In this document: positions 1 through 11,600 of the stretch, one piece after another
Position numbering within the stretch: the stretch's first letter is position 1
Layout of the letters: every line of letters starts with the position of its first letter
Assembly: GCF_027579695.1 (NCBI RefSeq)
Contig: NC_083589.1
Coordinates: 36,724,335-36,788,334 of the forward strand
Source: Neoarius graeffei
Lineage: Eukaryota; Chordata; Actinopteri; Siluriformes; Ariidae
Direction of reading: 5' to 3'
Length of the DNA stretch: 64,000 nucleotides
The notes under the pieces: generated by a model
Databases searched by the model: none
Seen by the model: the letters and a program-made list of their open reading frames with translations, nothing else
Told to the model about the DNA's origin: nothing
Position numbers and translations under genes: made by a program

Positions 1-272
1 CATGACTTGTGTCCTTTGCCATTGTCCGAACAGAACCGTGTTTCTTGGCTGAGACTCTTCTGGTTCACTGGAAACACAATGCCATAGGTGAGTGCTCCTT
101 TTGTGCTTTATCGGCCCAGAGGACACTCACAGAGAGACGCTGGATTAGAGAGCAGCGTTAGCTCTCAGGCATGGAGTGGAAGTGCTACAACAGGATTGGT
201 ATTGACAGCTGTTTCATCCAGGCAAGTTCAACAAACCCATTCAAAATGTAGCCATACCATACCGGAGAGGAA

Positions 273-648
273 TATCCATCCATCCATTATCTGTAGCCGC
301 TTATCCTGTTCTACAGGGTCACAGGCAAGCTGGAGCCTATCCCAGCTGACTACGGGCGAGAGGCGGGGTACACCCTGGACAAGTCACCAGGTCATCACAG
401 GGCTGACACATAGACAAACAACCATTCACACTCACATTCACACCTACGGTCAATTTAGAGTCACCAGTTAACCTAACCTGCATGTCTTTGGACTGTGGGG
501 GAAACCGGAGCACCCGGAGGAAACCCACGCGGACACGGGGAGAACATGCAAACTCCACACAGAAAGGCCCTCGCCGGCCACGGGGCTCGAACCCAGGATC
601 TTCTTGCTGTGAGGCGACAGTGCTAACTACTACACCACCGTGCCACCC
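273..648 (-). mobile_element. V-SINE copy 1
   Basis: A full-length tRNA-headed SINE, read on the minus strand as GGGTGGCACGGTGGTGTAG (A box region), a B box close to GGTTCGAGCCC, the conserved V-SINE core around GTTTGCATGTTCTCCCCGTG, and the 3' tail ending near CTACAGATAATGGATGG. No clear target-site duplication was seen. The short ORFs inside are frame accidents of the SINE. Confidence 0.9.
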
Positions 649-1510
649 ATGTTAATGACATGTTAAGTTAAAATTTAATAATATACAAGTAAATCTTGAC
701 TTAATTTATGGTAGCCTCATATTTTAAAAAAAAAGTTACAAGCTGATTGAATTAGTCATAGGTCATATCACGATATAGTTCTTAGTATATGAGAGTCAAA
801 CATAAATTAGTATTAGCTAACTAAAAGTTCTGCAAGTACAGCAAGGAGTATTTATTAATATTTGGATTTACAAGCACGGAGAGCGACAAAGCCAAACCCA
901 ACACACCTCTCAGGTGTGTGACAAAGTATATTTAAAACAGCAAGATATTTGGGGGTGCCTGAGTGGCGTGACAGGAAAAAAAGTGTTCGCCTTATCACCT
1001 GGAGATTGCTAGATCAAATGCTGATGATGCCACAGCCATTCATGGCATGGGAGCTCAAGAGAACAAAATTGGCCATGCTCTCAGGGAGGGAGGGGTGGTG
1101 TACTCTCTCCCTGTCAATTACAGCAACACTAGCCAATCATACACATATGGAAGTTCAAAAAGACGTGGTCAGTTGGCGTCACGTGATGATCGTTGCGCTC
1201 CCCGGTTGGTAGCTGTCGTGTGATCAGGGTAGCTTGCCTGGTGGATGAGAATCAGAAGACATCTAAATTAGAGAGAAAAAGGGGAGGGGTGACAAAAACA
1301 AAAAACACACAAGATATTTGGAAACTAAAATTGAAAGCCTGGCCACAAAACCATATTTCAAAGCAATGTTGAATAGATTAAAACAGTTTTTCGGTAAAAC
1401 AAAGTTTTTCAAACGGTAAACTTTTCATTTAAGGTTAGTTTCCTTAACTTCAGGGGCAGGCTTATCTGTAGTGCTACAAAACAGGCTGGGAAACCCTGTG
1501 ATAATTAAAC
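649..1510. other. Unassigned sequence
   Basis: AT-rich with no exon-like ORF or recognised repeat. A short GC-richer patch at about 950-1210 has an 87-codon ORF with no resemblance that I recognise. Confidence 0.5.
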
Positions 1511-1883
1511 ATCCATCCATTATCTGTAGCTGCTTTATCCTGTTCTACAGGGTCGCAGGCAAGCTGGAGCCTATCCCAGCTGACTACGGGCGAAAGGCGG
1601 GGTACACCCTGGACAAGTCGCCAGGTCATCACAGGGCTGACACATAGACACAGACAACCATTCACACTCACATTCACACCTACGGTCAATTTAGTGCCAC
1701 CAGTTAACCTAACCTGCATGTCTTTGGACTGTGGGGGAAACCGGAGCACCCGGAGGAAACCCACGCGGACACGGGGAGAACATGCAAACTCCACACAGAA
1801 AGGCCCTCATCAGTCGCTGGGCTTGAACCAAGAACCTTCTTGCTGTGACATGACCGTGGTAACCACTACACCACCGTGCCGCC
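1511..1883 (-). mobile_element. V-SINE copy 2
   Basis: Full-length V-SINE flanked by a perfect 10-bp target-site duplication, ATAATTAAAC, at 1501-1510 and 1884-1893. The perfect duplication suggests a relatively recent LINE-driven insertion. Confidence 0.93.
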
Positions 1884-2073
1884 ATAATTAAACATAATCA
1901 TAATAGTAACTATTATTATTATTAAGCTCATGCAATTATTACATTCCTCTTTAATAATTTTCTGAAATAAATCAGTGTGTGCATGTGCACTGATCACATC
2001 ATGAACTATTTAAGTTTTATTGTTGAACCTGTTTCTTTTTAATGTTTCTTCATTATTATTGAGTTGTTGTAGT

Positions 2074-2076
<3 letters not shown>

Positions 2077-2115
<39 letters not shown>
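2077..2115. repeat. TAA trinucleotide microsatellite
   Basis: About 13 TAA/AAT units in an AT-rich stretch between two SINEs (1894-2362). Nothing else is recognised in that stretch. Confidence 0.9.
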
Positions 2116-2117
<2 letters not shown>

Positions 2118-2374
2118 TACTTATTTTTAAAATTATTGTTGCTGTTTTTATACAGGACTTTTCCTACACAGGGAAGCATAAAGGGAAAACAAATAAAACA
2201 AGCGTGAGATAAAATAAATACACACAAATTTAGAGTAAAATTAAGTATATATAAATAGATAAAATATTATATAAATATCCATTTTATATAATATCCATTT
2301 ATATATTATAAGTGGATAAAAAGATATAGTTTTACAATTAAAAAACTAAAAATAATTTAAATACATCGACACCA

Positions 2375-2752
2375 GGGGCGGCACGGTGGTGTAGTGGTTA
2401 GCGCTGTCGCCTCACAGCAAGAAGGTCCGGGTTCGAGCCCCGTGGCCGGCGAGGGCCTTTCTGTGTGGAGTTTGCATGTTCTCCCCGTGTCTGTGTGGGT
2501 TTCCTCCGGGTGCTCCGGTTTCCCCCACAGTCCAAAGACATGCAGGTTAGGTTAACTGGTGACTCTAAATTGACCGTAGGTGTGAATGTGAGTGTGAATG
2601 GTTGTCTGTGTCTATGTGTCAGCCCTGTGATGACCTGGCGACTTGTCCAGGGTGTACCCCGCCTTTCACCCGTAGTCAGCTGGGATGGGCTCCAGCTTGC
2701 CTGTGACCCTGTAGAAGGATAAAGCGGCTAGAGATAATGAGATGAGAGACAG
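2375..2752 (+). mobile_element. V-SINE copy 3
   Basis: Full-length V-SINE in plus orientation, starting GGGGCGGCACGGTGG and ending AATGAGATGAGAG. A perfect 12-bp duplication, ACATCGACACCA, lies at 2363-2374 and 2753-2764. It includes the A and B boxes of an internal RNA polymerase III promoter. Confidence 0.94.
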
Positions 2753-2764
2753 ACATCGACACCA

Positions 2765-4232
2765 AAAGAGATGAAATCCTTTTTAATATAGTTTTTAAAT
2801 TACATTTTATTTTTACAACAGTACCACGATAGACTGTATTTTTATGCAGCTGTGATAAATTCTGTCACCTCTGAATTTAAAGATTGGACAGATGTCTTTA
2901 AGAAGTAAAATACCTCAAAAACCAAGATATCATGGTATGAACATGTATTATGGACACATTCCTAATATGTACTTTACTCTTGATTTGTGTGTATTTCTGG
3001 AAGATCGTCTGCTTGGTTCCGGACAGTATTCCTGTCAGAAGAACATCTTCAGATTAGTGAGAAGATCTCCACCAGCACTGTGAGAAGACGGCTTGAATTT
3101 TGTGGGGCGTCAATACCCAAGGTGATGACTATGTTTGAAAACCACCAAAAAAACCCTACATAAAACAGGAGTAGTGGGTTGCGAACCTGCAGCAGTCTGT
3201 CATCATATGTATGCTTGTGTTAATGGCAGCTGTCAGGCCTCTCTGGGGTCCGCTGCAGCTCAGATTGCCTGGTGGTTTGAGCCTCTCACACGCACGCGCA
3301 CACAAATGCACGTGCACACACAGAACAAGAAAATGGTGTTCTTCTTGTTTGCCTGACACCTCTCACAACCTTTCCAGTGATAGATCTCAACATTGGGCTG
3401 TGTTTGACTTCGCAGCCAGTCAACGTGAGAATTCGACTGTCAGCAACTGGAAATTGTCAGCTGTCCCTGCTGTGATCTTCTGAGATGTGTGACGCGTGTG
3501 TGCATGAATACATTTGAGCTTTTAACACTCAAGCGAAAGTGTGAATTATTGCAGAGCTTTTATTGTGACAGGCACAGCTGTTTGCTCCATAAATAAATAG
3601 ATTTTAATAGAACTACATGCTGAGGATTTTCTCCTGCATGGGGTAATTTCTGTTGAGGCTAATGGGGCAATAACTTTTGCATTGCAGTGGAAGAGTGGAG
3701 CAAGTCTTCCATTTGACTAGTGGACAAAGACAAAAGTGGCCAACTTTTAGACGAGACCACCTTCTCAGAGGTTAAACCTAGTCAATAGGGACAAATCAGG
3801 CACTGCAAATCACTGATCTGGAGAAGATATACTTCTGACAGTGTGTCCTTACTATGAGGAAGCAAAGAAGATGAAAGAACTTTTGATTGGATGAGGGCAA
3901 AGGGGACAGGCGAGATGGATTTTTGATTGGGTAAGGGCGCAAATAGAGTCTATTCATTCACTCTTAAAGTAGGTCCTTCCCATCAGAGACTGCCATGATC
4001 AATGTGGCCATTACTGCTCCACCTGGGCTTGACTGGTCCAGGGCTCCAGCGTGGACACATGGCATAAATTAGAGGGAAATGGACTATAAAGAGGAGCCAG
4101 CTCTTTCCTGTTGCGAATGTAAATCTATGGAACAAAATATCTCTCAGGCTTTAGTTATTACTGGCTGTTACTTTGTCACTGTCATGAAATTAAACGTGAT
4201 GCACGTTGAACTCAATAGGCTCTAGCATCGGA
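2765..4232. other. Unassigned sequence
   Basis: Mixed-composition non-coding DNA with a CA/CG-rich patch around 3290-3320. I see no exon with splice sites and no recognised transposon. Confidence 0.5.
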
Positions 4233-4245
4233 AAGTTTGTAGAGT

Positions 4246-4600
4246 AGGATGGCACGGTGGTGTAGTGATTAACTGTCGCCTCACAGCAAGAAGGTTCTGG
4301 GTTCGAGCCCAGCGAGGGCCTTTCTGTGCGGAGTTTGCATGTTCTCCCCGTGTCCGCGTGGGTTTCCTCCGGGTGCTCCGGTTTCCCCAACAGTCCAAAG
4401 ACATGCAGGTTAGGTTAACTGATGGCTCTAAATTGACCGTAGGCATGAATGAGTATTTGTCTTTATGTGTCAGCCCTGCGATGATCTGGCGACTTGTCCA
4501 GGGTGTACCCCGCCTCTCGCCCATAGTCAGCTGGGATAGGCTCCAGCTTGCCCGCGACCCTGTAGAACAGGATAAGCGGCTACAGATAATGGAGGGATGG
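4246..4600 (+). mobile_element. V-SINE copy 4
   Basis: Full-length V-SINE with a 13-bp duplication, AAGTTTGTAGAGT, at 4233-4245 and 4601-4613. The unit has small internal deletions in the head and in the middle. Confidence 0.93.
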
Positions 4601-4613
4601 AAGTTTGTAGAGT

Positions 4614-6035
4614 TCCATCATTTGGGGGGGGGGGAGAAACTTTGACAATTTCACACTGAGGTAACTTTTCCAGAAATATTTTACGTGGGAGTGGGAGTGT
4701 GTAGCCAGCAGCCTTTGCATCTTGACGCAAATGTGTAAAAATATTAGCGCTCGCCCCACAGGAACAGAAGCAACAGAATCCTGGCTGCATGAAGGCTTCA
4801 TGCTTCATCTGACAGTCAGACCAAATGTTACATTCTCACTCCTCGGCCTGCGCCGTGTTTGGAGACTTGAATGACTGTTTGCTTGTTTTAATGGATTTGG
4901 CGCATGGAAAGGCTCCAGGCATATATAACAGTGATGGAGAGAGAAAGAAAAAAAAAAAAGAGAGAGAGTGGTCAGAGCATGAAGAAAAGGAGGAACACCA
5001 TGTGGGGGAGCTGCAGGACTGATTTACGGTCTTCCTCCTCACCAGAGACCAATTTAACAGATCGGAACGGTAGATTCAGGCACACATTCGTTTCTTGCTT
5101 CCCCCACACCCCCTTCTCCTTCCTCTCTCTCCTCCATGCCGTCTCTTGGAAAGTCAGGCAGCGATGCGTCATTGCGCAGTAAAGAGGAATGGGACAGTGC
5201 CTCAGCTTTGTGTGTGAGGCCTGCAGAAATGTGTCCCCTTTCTCTTCGTGCCTCACCGCTGCGATAAGATGCCTGCCAGGGGCATGTCAGTTTAACCCCA
5301 ACAGATAAGGACAATATTCATTCCTCTTTGTTGGGCCGTGTTTACCCAGAGCTCTTTCTCTGACGCAGTGACCTGTGCTGCCCGACGATGACGGCCAGAG
5401 CAGAGAAGTGTGAAAGAGAATGTCACTGTAGGAGAGAGTGATGGGTCATCACAGCTTCACACTACAAAGGCGCAGAGCTCCAAGTTTGAGATTAGCCAAA
5501 TCAAAGATGTGGCAGGATTTTCAGAGATCTCTGTAGCTTATACATTGAATTCTCTATGCAACTGGAATAAAAGCAGTTATGCAATTGATTGTGATTAATA
5601 AAAATATGCAGCATTGCTAGTTTATAGCTAGACTCATTTACAATTTTATCAGGTACACCCACACATAACTGACCTTTTTACATATTTCGTTTCTGACTGT
5701 AGCCCATCTGTTGTTATGCAGTTTGTCAGCCTATATCCTGTCCTTCAAATCAAAGGAAGCACTACTGAACAGATATTATTTGGGTGATAGACCATTCTAA
5801 GCACATGGACATGATCGAAACATGGCCGCGTGTTGCTCGGCTATGAGGGTATTAGGTGTAGAAGCAGCGTACGACTGCATACTAATAAAACGGCCAAGGA
5901 GTGTAGGTGTAAGGTTATTTGTGCCGACTTATATGCAACTCCGTGTAAAATACTTGGACATTTGTGCAGACATTTCCATTCCAGGAGGTGTTAATTAGCC
6001 TTTAGTAGGAGATGCATATGGTTTATTTTATAAGT
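4614..6035. other. Unassigned sequence
   Basis: Contains a G run (4624-4634) and an A-rich purine tract (4939-4970). No recognised gene or repeat. A 92-codon plus ORF and overlapping minus ORFs near 4,900-5,310 look like chance in purine/pyrimidine-biased DNA. Confidence 0.45.
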
Positions 6036-6037
6036 AG

Positions 6038-6128
6038 CGAGTAGCGTTGCTGCCTCAGCTTCAGGACACCCGGTTCAATCCTATATGTGGGATTTCTGCC
6101 AGTGTTGAGTTTTGCATGAATTTCCTCC
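6038..6128 (+). repeat. Old SINE fragment
   Basis: A diverged tRNA-headed SINE: GTTGCTGCCTCAGCTTCAGG, a B box-like GGTTCAATCC, then GTTTTGCATGAATTTCCTCC resembling the V-SINE core. The rest has decayed. Confidence 0.6.
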
Positions 6129-6130
6129 AG

Positions 6131-6480
6131 TGATTTATTTGTAAAACATGAGGTACCAGAATGCCAAGGTGAGCCAGTAAAGTGATACAAGTTCTTGGAA
6201 TATATAGATACAACAGGGTTCCAAGCGCTTCACATAATTAAGTTGTGCTTAATGCCATTAGCACAGGTATGTGATAACCATGGTACAGTGAAGGACTACA
6301 ACCTCAACATTTCAGTGATGCCGGGGGAAGATTGGAGGAGTCACCTGCACATTTACGGTAATAATGTTAAAGCTAGATTGCCTTTCAGATTTTTCAAATG
6401 TAGGTCATAAAAAGAATTTTCCCCGACACCCGATTATTTTTGTTTGGTGGACCAAACGCTACTGAATTTGAATCACAGAC
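6131..6480. other. Unassigned sequence before the L1
   Basis: No gene or clear repeat seen. The 5' end of the L1 at 6.5 kb could start anywhere in the right part of this stretch. Confidence 0.4.
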
Positions 6481-6701
6481 TTTCAATTTTATTAGGTTTT
6501 TAAAAATAGAACAATTGGAGTCATGTGACGCGATGCGAGCTCCACACTGCTTTGCTGCCTTTATCCTTTAAAACATTTACACCAGAGATATTAGTATCCA
6601 GTATACTTGTTAACTAACAGGGGTGCAAAAAGATATCGAAACTTTCCAAGTCTTTGGCCTGTGGAGATATTAAAAGACATCTAAGATCGCACGGGGCTGA
6701 C

Positions 6702-7473
6702 GCCATGATGCAAGACCAAGATGGCGGTGGCGAGCCCGACCAGCAACAAGTTCACGGCGTAGCCAAGGATATTAACAACATTTTCATGGCACTAACAAAG
6801 ATTCCTGAGGATTTGGAGGGGCTGGCAGAAACACGTCGTACCACTGCGTCGGTGGAGACTAAACTCTCCTCCCTAATTACAAGAATGGACGACGTTGAGA
6901 AGCGAGTGGAATATTTGGAAATGACTGAGAAGTAATGGCAAGCTAACCCGCCAGCTAGCAAGACAGACGGACAGATCTGGGAAAAATGAGAAGACATGGA
7001 GAATCGCTCGCGGCGCAACAATGTTCGATTCATCGGCTTTCCGGAGGGCAAAGAGGGAGGAGACGTGGTGAAATTTCTGGAGGAGCTGATGCCAAATTTG
7101 CTGAACATTGAGGGGAGACGAGAGATTGAGTGGGCACACAGAGTCGCTAGCCAACGATCCACACCTGGAGACAGACCCAGACCAATACTGGCCAAGTTTT
7201 TGAGATCATCGGACCGGGATGCGGTGTTGCGGGCAGCGAGGAACAAAGGCAAGCTGAGCTGGGAAAACACCATTATAATGCTTTTCCCCAGACTATTCCA
7301 GAGCCACCCAGATGAAGCGCGACAAATTCAAGGAGTGCAAGAAAAAACTGCATGAACAGGGGGTGAACTTCAGGTTGCTGTACCCGGCTAAACTGAGAAT
7401 TGAGACCTGTGAGGGTGAAAAGGCTTTTGACTGTCCCCGGAGGGCCATGGCTTTCATAGACGCTATGCAGTGA
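6702..7473 (+). pseudogene. L1 ORF1p pseudogene (RNA-binding chaperone)
   Basis: L1 ORF1p coats L1 RNA as a coiled-coil trimer. The first segment (to the stop at 6933) looks like coiled coil. After a frame break, ENRSRRNNVRFIGFPEG is the hallmark start of the RRM domain, and FLRSSDRDAVLRAARN belongs to the next part. A second frameshift near 7300 leads to the C-terminal domain (LYPAKLRIE) and a stop at the end of AFIDAMQ. At least two frame breaks make it non-functional. Confidence 0.85.
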
Positions 7474-8651
7474 GTAAGGAGGCTGTGTGTTTTTTACTGG
7501 GTTCAGCTGCGAGTCAAAGGTACCCCGATGTGTTCCCATCCTCTTCTTATGCACCTGAATGTTAAATTAAAGACACTGGTGTAGACTTATCGTCACAGTC
7601 GCGATGCAGGAGGAGGAGTCATAACGAGTGGAGCCTCACGGACCAGACACGGACCATCGGATTTCCACTGGGGGGACTTTCGCGGGGGTTGTAATGTGCA
7701 AAGTTCAGGTTCAGTTGCACACTCTTTATTTTGTTAGTTTTAGGGGTATGTTTGTGTTTAGTCATCACCACTGCTTAACTGTACTGTTTCTGATACATGG
7801 TTGTGTGTCATTATTGCATAAGCAGGCATGTCCTCTCAAATAGGTTTAGTGCGTCTCTCCACCTGGAATGTAAATGGATTGGGGAACCCCGTTAAGAGAA
7901 AAAAGGTTATGACCATGCTCAAGAGTAAAAAGTATGATGTGGTGTTTCTCCAAGAAAAAAAAACACGTCAACAGAGGAGTCTGAGAAGCTCCGTGTAGGA
8001 TGGGTTGGGCATGTATTTTACAGTATAGGCTCTAGTAAAAGCAAGGGTGTCAATTTTAGTAAGTAAACATTTACAGTTTAAATGTCTCAAGCATATTAAG
8101 GATAATTCGGGAAGGATGATTATTTTGCTGGCTGAAATACAATCTCAAAAGTTAATCTTGGCTAACACTTACGCACCTAATTTGGAAGATCAAATTTTTT
8201 TTATTGATCTTGAAAGGAAGCTTCAAGCCGCTGGGAATCATGCTGTTGTTCTGGGAGGGGATTTTAATCTTTTAATGGATCCAGCTCTTGACCACAATGG
8301 GGCAGGGTTGCGTCAGGTGACGAAGGCCACTATGACATTTAAGAGAATTTGCAAATCTTTAGGATTAATAGACATTTGGAGGATCATGAACCCTTCTGGT
8401 AGGGATTACACATATTTTTCTCCAGTACACAAGATTTATAGCCGAATAGATTTTTTAAACATATCTAAAGCACTCACTTCTTCTGTTGTGGGTGGTGAAA
8501 TAGGGAATATTCTCATTTCTGACCATGCCTGGGTTGGCTTGGACCCATTACCCCAGAGTGAGAGAAGAAAGTCTTACAGGTGGCGTCTTAACTCGTCCCT
8601 CTTACAGGACCCAGTAAATGTAGAGTGGCTAAAGACAGAAAAAGAATTATT

Positions 8652-8855
8652 GTGTTCACAGATAATGTTCTCTGGAAATATTCCTGAGCCCATTTTGTGA
8701 TTTCCAATACAGAAGCATGCCTGGATGTGATGCAGTGCCGTCTAAGGGTCCGAAGATCACAGGCACCCAGTTTTTGAGATTTGTAAATTATTGCATTCTG
8801 TTTTTATTTACAATTTGTACTTTATCCCAACTTTTTTGGAATCGGGTTGTAAAAT
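8652..8855 (-). mobile_element. Deleted Tc1-family fragment inside L1 ORF2
   Basis: The segment 8652-8777 is nearly identical to internal transposase sequence at 44127-44244, and 8778-8855 matches the terminal repeat end at about 44715-44794 (TCCCAACTTTTTTGGAATC). It is therefore an internally deleted relative of the intact element at 43,191-44,792 that keeps only one recognisable end. L1 ORF2 reads up to its left edge and L1-like sequence resumes on the right. Confidence 0.8.
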
Positions 8856-10188
8856 TAAACAAGCTGAAACAGAGTTGAAGCAACAAATGACAACATGGCA
8901 TGAGAAAACTGACAAAGTTAAAATACCGGTATAATAACATATCCCAAAAGGTTGAATTTAATTTAATTAAGGCTAGACAAACACATTTCAAGTTGGGGGA
9001 CAAAGCAGGAAAGTTACTTGCCGGTTATATAAAAACAGAGGGAGTTGGCTTCCACTATTCCGGCGGTTAGGTCACTGGCTGGCGACCTGCTCACTGCGAC
9101 TGTAGATATTAATAAAGGCTTTTAAAGAATTTTATGGTAATCTCTATAGTTCAACATCTACCTCAAATGAAGAAGAAATTCCTAAGTTTATAGAACCACT
9201 AGGACTCCCCAAATTGACAGATGAACAGAGGGATTTTTTAAACTCAAATATTACTACTGAGGAGATTAAAGGGGTAATTCAGGCTTTACCATCAAGGAAA
9301 GCGCCTGGGCCAGACTGTTTTACTGGGGAATTTTTTAAGAGCTTTGCGACAGAGTTAGCTTCACCTTTACTAGAAGTGTATAAGGAAGCACTTGAGAGTG
9401 GTGTACTGCCGCTGACTCTAAGACAGGCCCTTATTAGTCTAGTTCCTAAGAAAGGTAAAGATTTGGATGAAAGCAAGAATACCATCCTATTTCATTAATG
9501 CAGATAGATGTGAAAATAATCTCGAAAATTCTAGCAAACCGATTAGACACTGTAATTGCGTCATTGATCCATACTGACCAAGTAGGTTCATTCGTGGTCG
9601 TAGCTCCTCGGATAATATTAGACGCCTTGTTGATGTCATGTGGTCTGTGGTTGATGTCCAGTCCCCAGTTGCTGCAATCTCTGTTGATGCCGAAAAGGCG
9701 TTTGACATGGTCGAATGGGGGTACTTATTTAAAATTTTGGAAGAGTTTGGATTTGGTATTCCCTTTATAAAATGGATTCATGTATTATATAAGCACCCAG
9801 AAGCAGCTGTGCAGACTAATGGGCTTATCTCTATTTTATGTTGGGGAGAGGAACAAGGCAGGGCTCACCCCTTTCTCCTTGGCTTTTTTTGTTTAGCCAT
9901 AGAGCCTCTCACGGCAGCCACACGTGGCGCGACTGATTTCCCGGGTGTTACTGCAGGTGGGATGGTACATACAGTGGGGCAAAAAAGTATTTAGTCAGTC
10001 ACCAATTGTACAAGTTCTCCCACTTAAAAAGATGAGAGAGGCCTGTAATTTTCATCATAGGTATACCTCAACTATGAGAGACAAAATGAGAAAAAAAAAA
10101 TCCAGAAAATCACCTTGTCTGATTTTTAAAGAATTTATTTGCAAATTATGGTGGAAAATAAGTATTTGGTCAATAACAAAAGTTCATC

Positions 10189-11600
10189 TCAATACTTTGT
10201 TATATACCCTTTGTTGGCAATGACAGAGGTCAAACGTTTTCTGTAAGTCTTCACAAGGTTTTCACACACTGTTGCTGGTATTTTGGCCCATTCCTCCATG
10301 CAGATCTCCTCTAGAGCAGTGATGTTTTGGGGCTGTCGCTGGGCAACACGGACTTTCAACTCCCTCCAAAGATTTTCTATGGGGTTGAGATCTGGAGACT
10401 GGCTAGGCCACTCCAGGACCTTGAAATGCTTCTTACGAAGCCACTCCTTCGTTATCCGGGCAGTGTGTTTGGGATCATTGTCATGCTGAAAGACCCAGCC
10501 ACGTTTCATTTTCAATGCCCTTGCTGATGGAAGGAGGTTTTCACTAAAAAAATCTCACGATACATGGTCCCATTCATTCTTTCCTTTACACGGATCAGTC
10601 GTCCTGGTCCCTTTGCAGAAAAACAGCCCCAAAGCATGATGTTTCCACCCCCATGCTTCACAGTAGGTATGGTGTTCTTTGGATGCAACTCAGCATTCTT
10701 TCTCCTCCAAACACGACAAGTTGAGTTTTTACCAAAAAGTTCTATTTTGGTTTCATCTGCCCATATGACATTCTCCCAATCCTCTTCTGGATCATCCAAA
10801 TGCTCTCTAGCAAACTTCAGACGGGCCTGGACATGTACTGGCTTAAGCAGGGGGACACGTCTGGCACTGCAGGATTTGAGTCGCTGGCGGCGTAGTGTGT
10901 TACTGATGGTAGCCTTTGTTACTTTGGTCCCAGCTCTCTGCAGGTCATTCACTAGGTCCCCCCGTGTGGTTCTGGGATTTTTGCTCACCGTTCTTGTGAT
11001 CATTTTGACCCCATGGGGTGAGATCTTGCGTGGAGCCCCAGATTGAGGGAGATTATCAGTGGTCTTGTCTCATCTCACCTCATTATCTTTAGCCACTTTA
11101 TCCTGTTCTACAGGGTCGCAGGCAAGCTGGAGCCTATCCCAGCTGACTACGGGCGAAAGGCAGGGTACACCCTGGACAAGTCGCCAGGTCATCACAAGGC
11201 TGACACAGACACAGACAACCATTTCACACTCACATTCACATGGTCAATTTAGAGTCACCAGTTAACCTAACCTGTATGTCTTTGGACTGTGGGGGAACCC
11301 GGAGCACCTGGAGGAAATCCACGTGGACACGGGGAAAAACATGCAAACTCCGCACAGAAAGGCCCTCGTCGACCACTGGGCTCGAACCCGGACCTTCTTG
11401 CTGTGAGGCGACAGCGCTAACCACTACACCACCGTGCCACCCCCAGTGGCCTTGTATGTCTTCCATTTTCTAATAATTGCTCCCACAGTTGATTTCTTCA
11501 CACCAAGTTGCTTACCTATTGCAGATTCAGTCTTCCCAGCCTGGTGCAGGTCTACAATTTTGTTTCTGGAGTCCTTTGACAGCTCTTTGGTCTTGGCCAG
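10189..11600 (-). pseudogene. Tc1 transposase pseudogene (copy A)
   Basis: A DD34E cut-and-paste transposase. The N-terminal helix-turn-helix ([20 protein letters not shown]) is at 11450-11600, but its start codon is CTG instead of ATG. The V-SINE then interrupts the gene. The catalytic motifs [21 protein letters not shown] and NPIENLWRE are present, and a frameshift lies between the first two (about 10,515-10,530). The C-terminus [11 protein letters not shown] ends at 10189. It is inactive. Confidence 0.92.
11069..11443 (-). mobile_element. V-SINE copy 5, inside Tc1 copy A
   Basis: Full-length V-SINE. The duplication CAGTGGTCTTGT (11057-11068) and CAGTGGCCTTGT (11444-11455) differs at one base. 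It is the third level of nesting: L1, then Tc1, then SINE. Confidence 0.93.

Noticed and set aside
2375..2450. tRNA genes at the SINE heads
   Set aside because: A and B boxes are present, but the cloverleaf is degenerate and the sequence continues into the SINE body.
2465..2722. Recurrent 70-130 codon ORFs starting MEFACSPRV or similar
   Set aside because: They all fall inside V-SINE copies and reflect the conserved SINE core, not protein genes.
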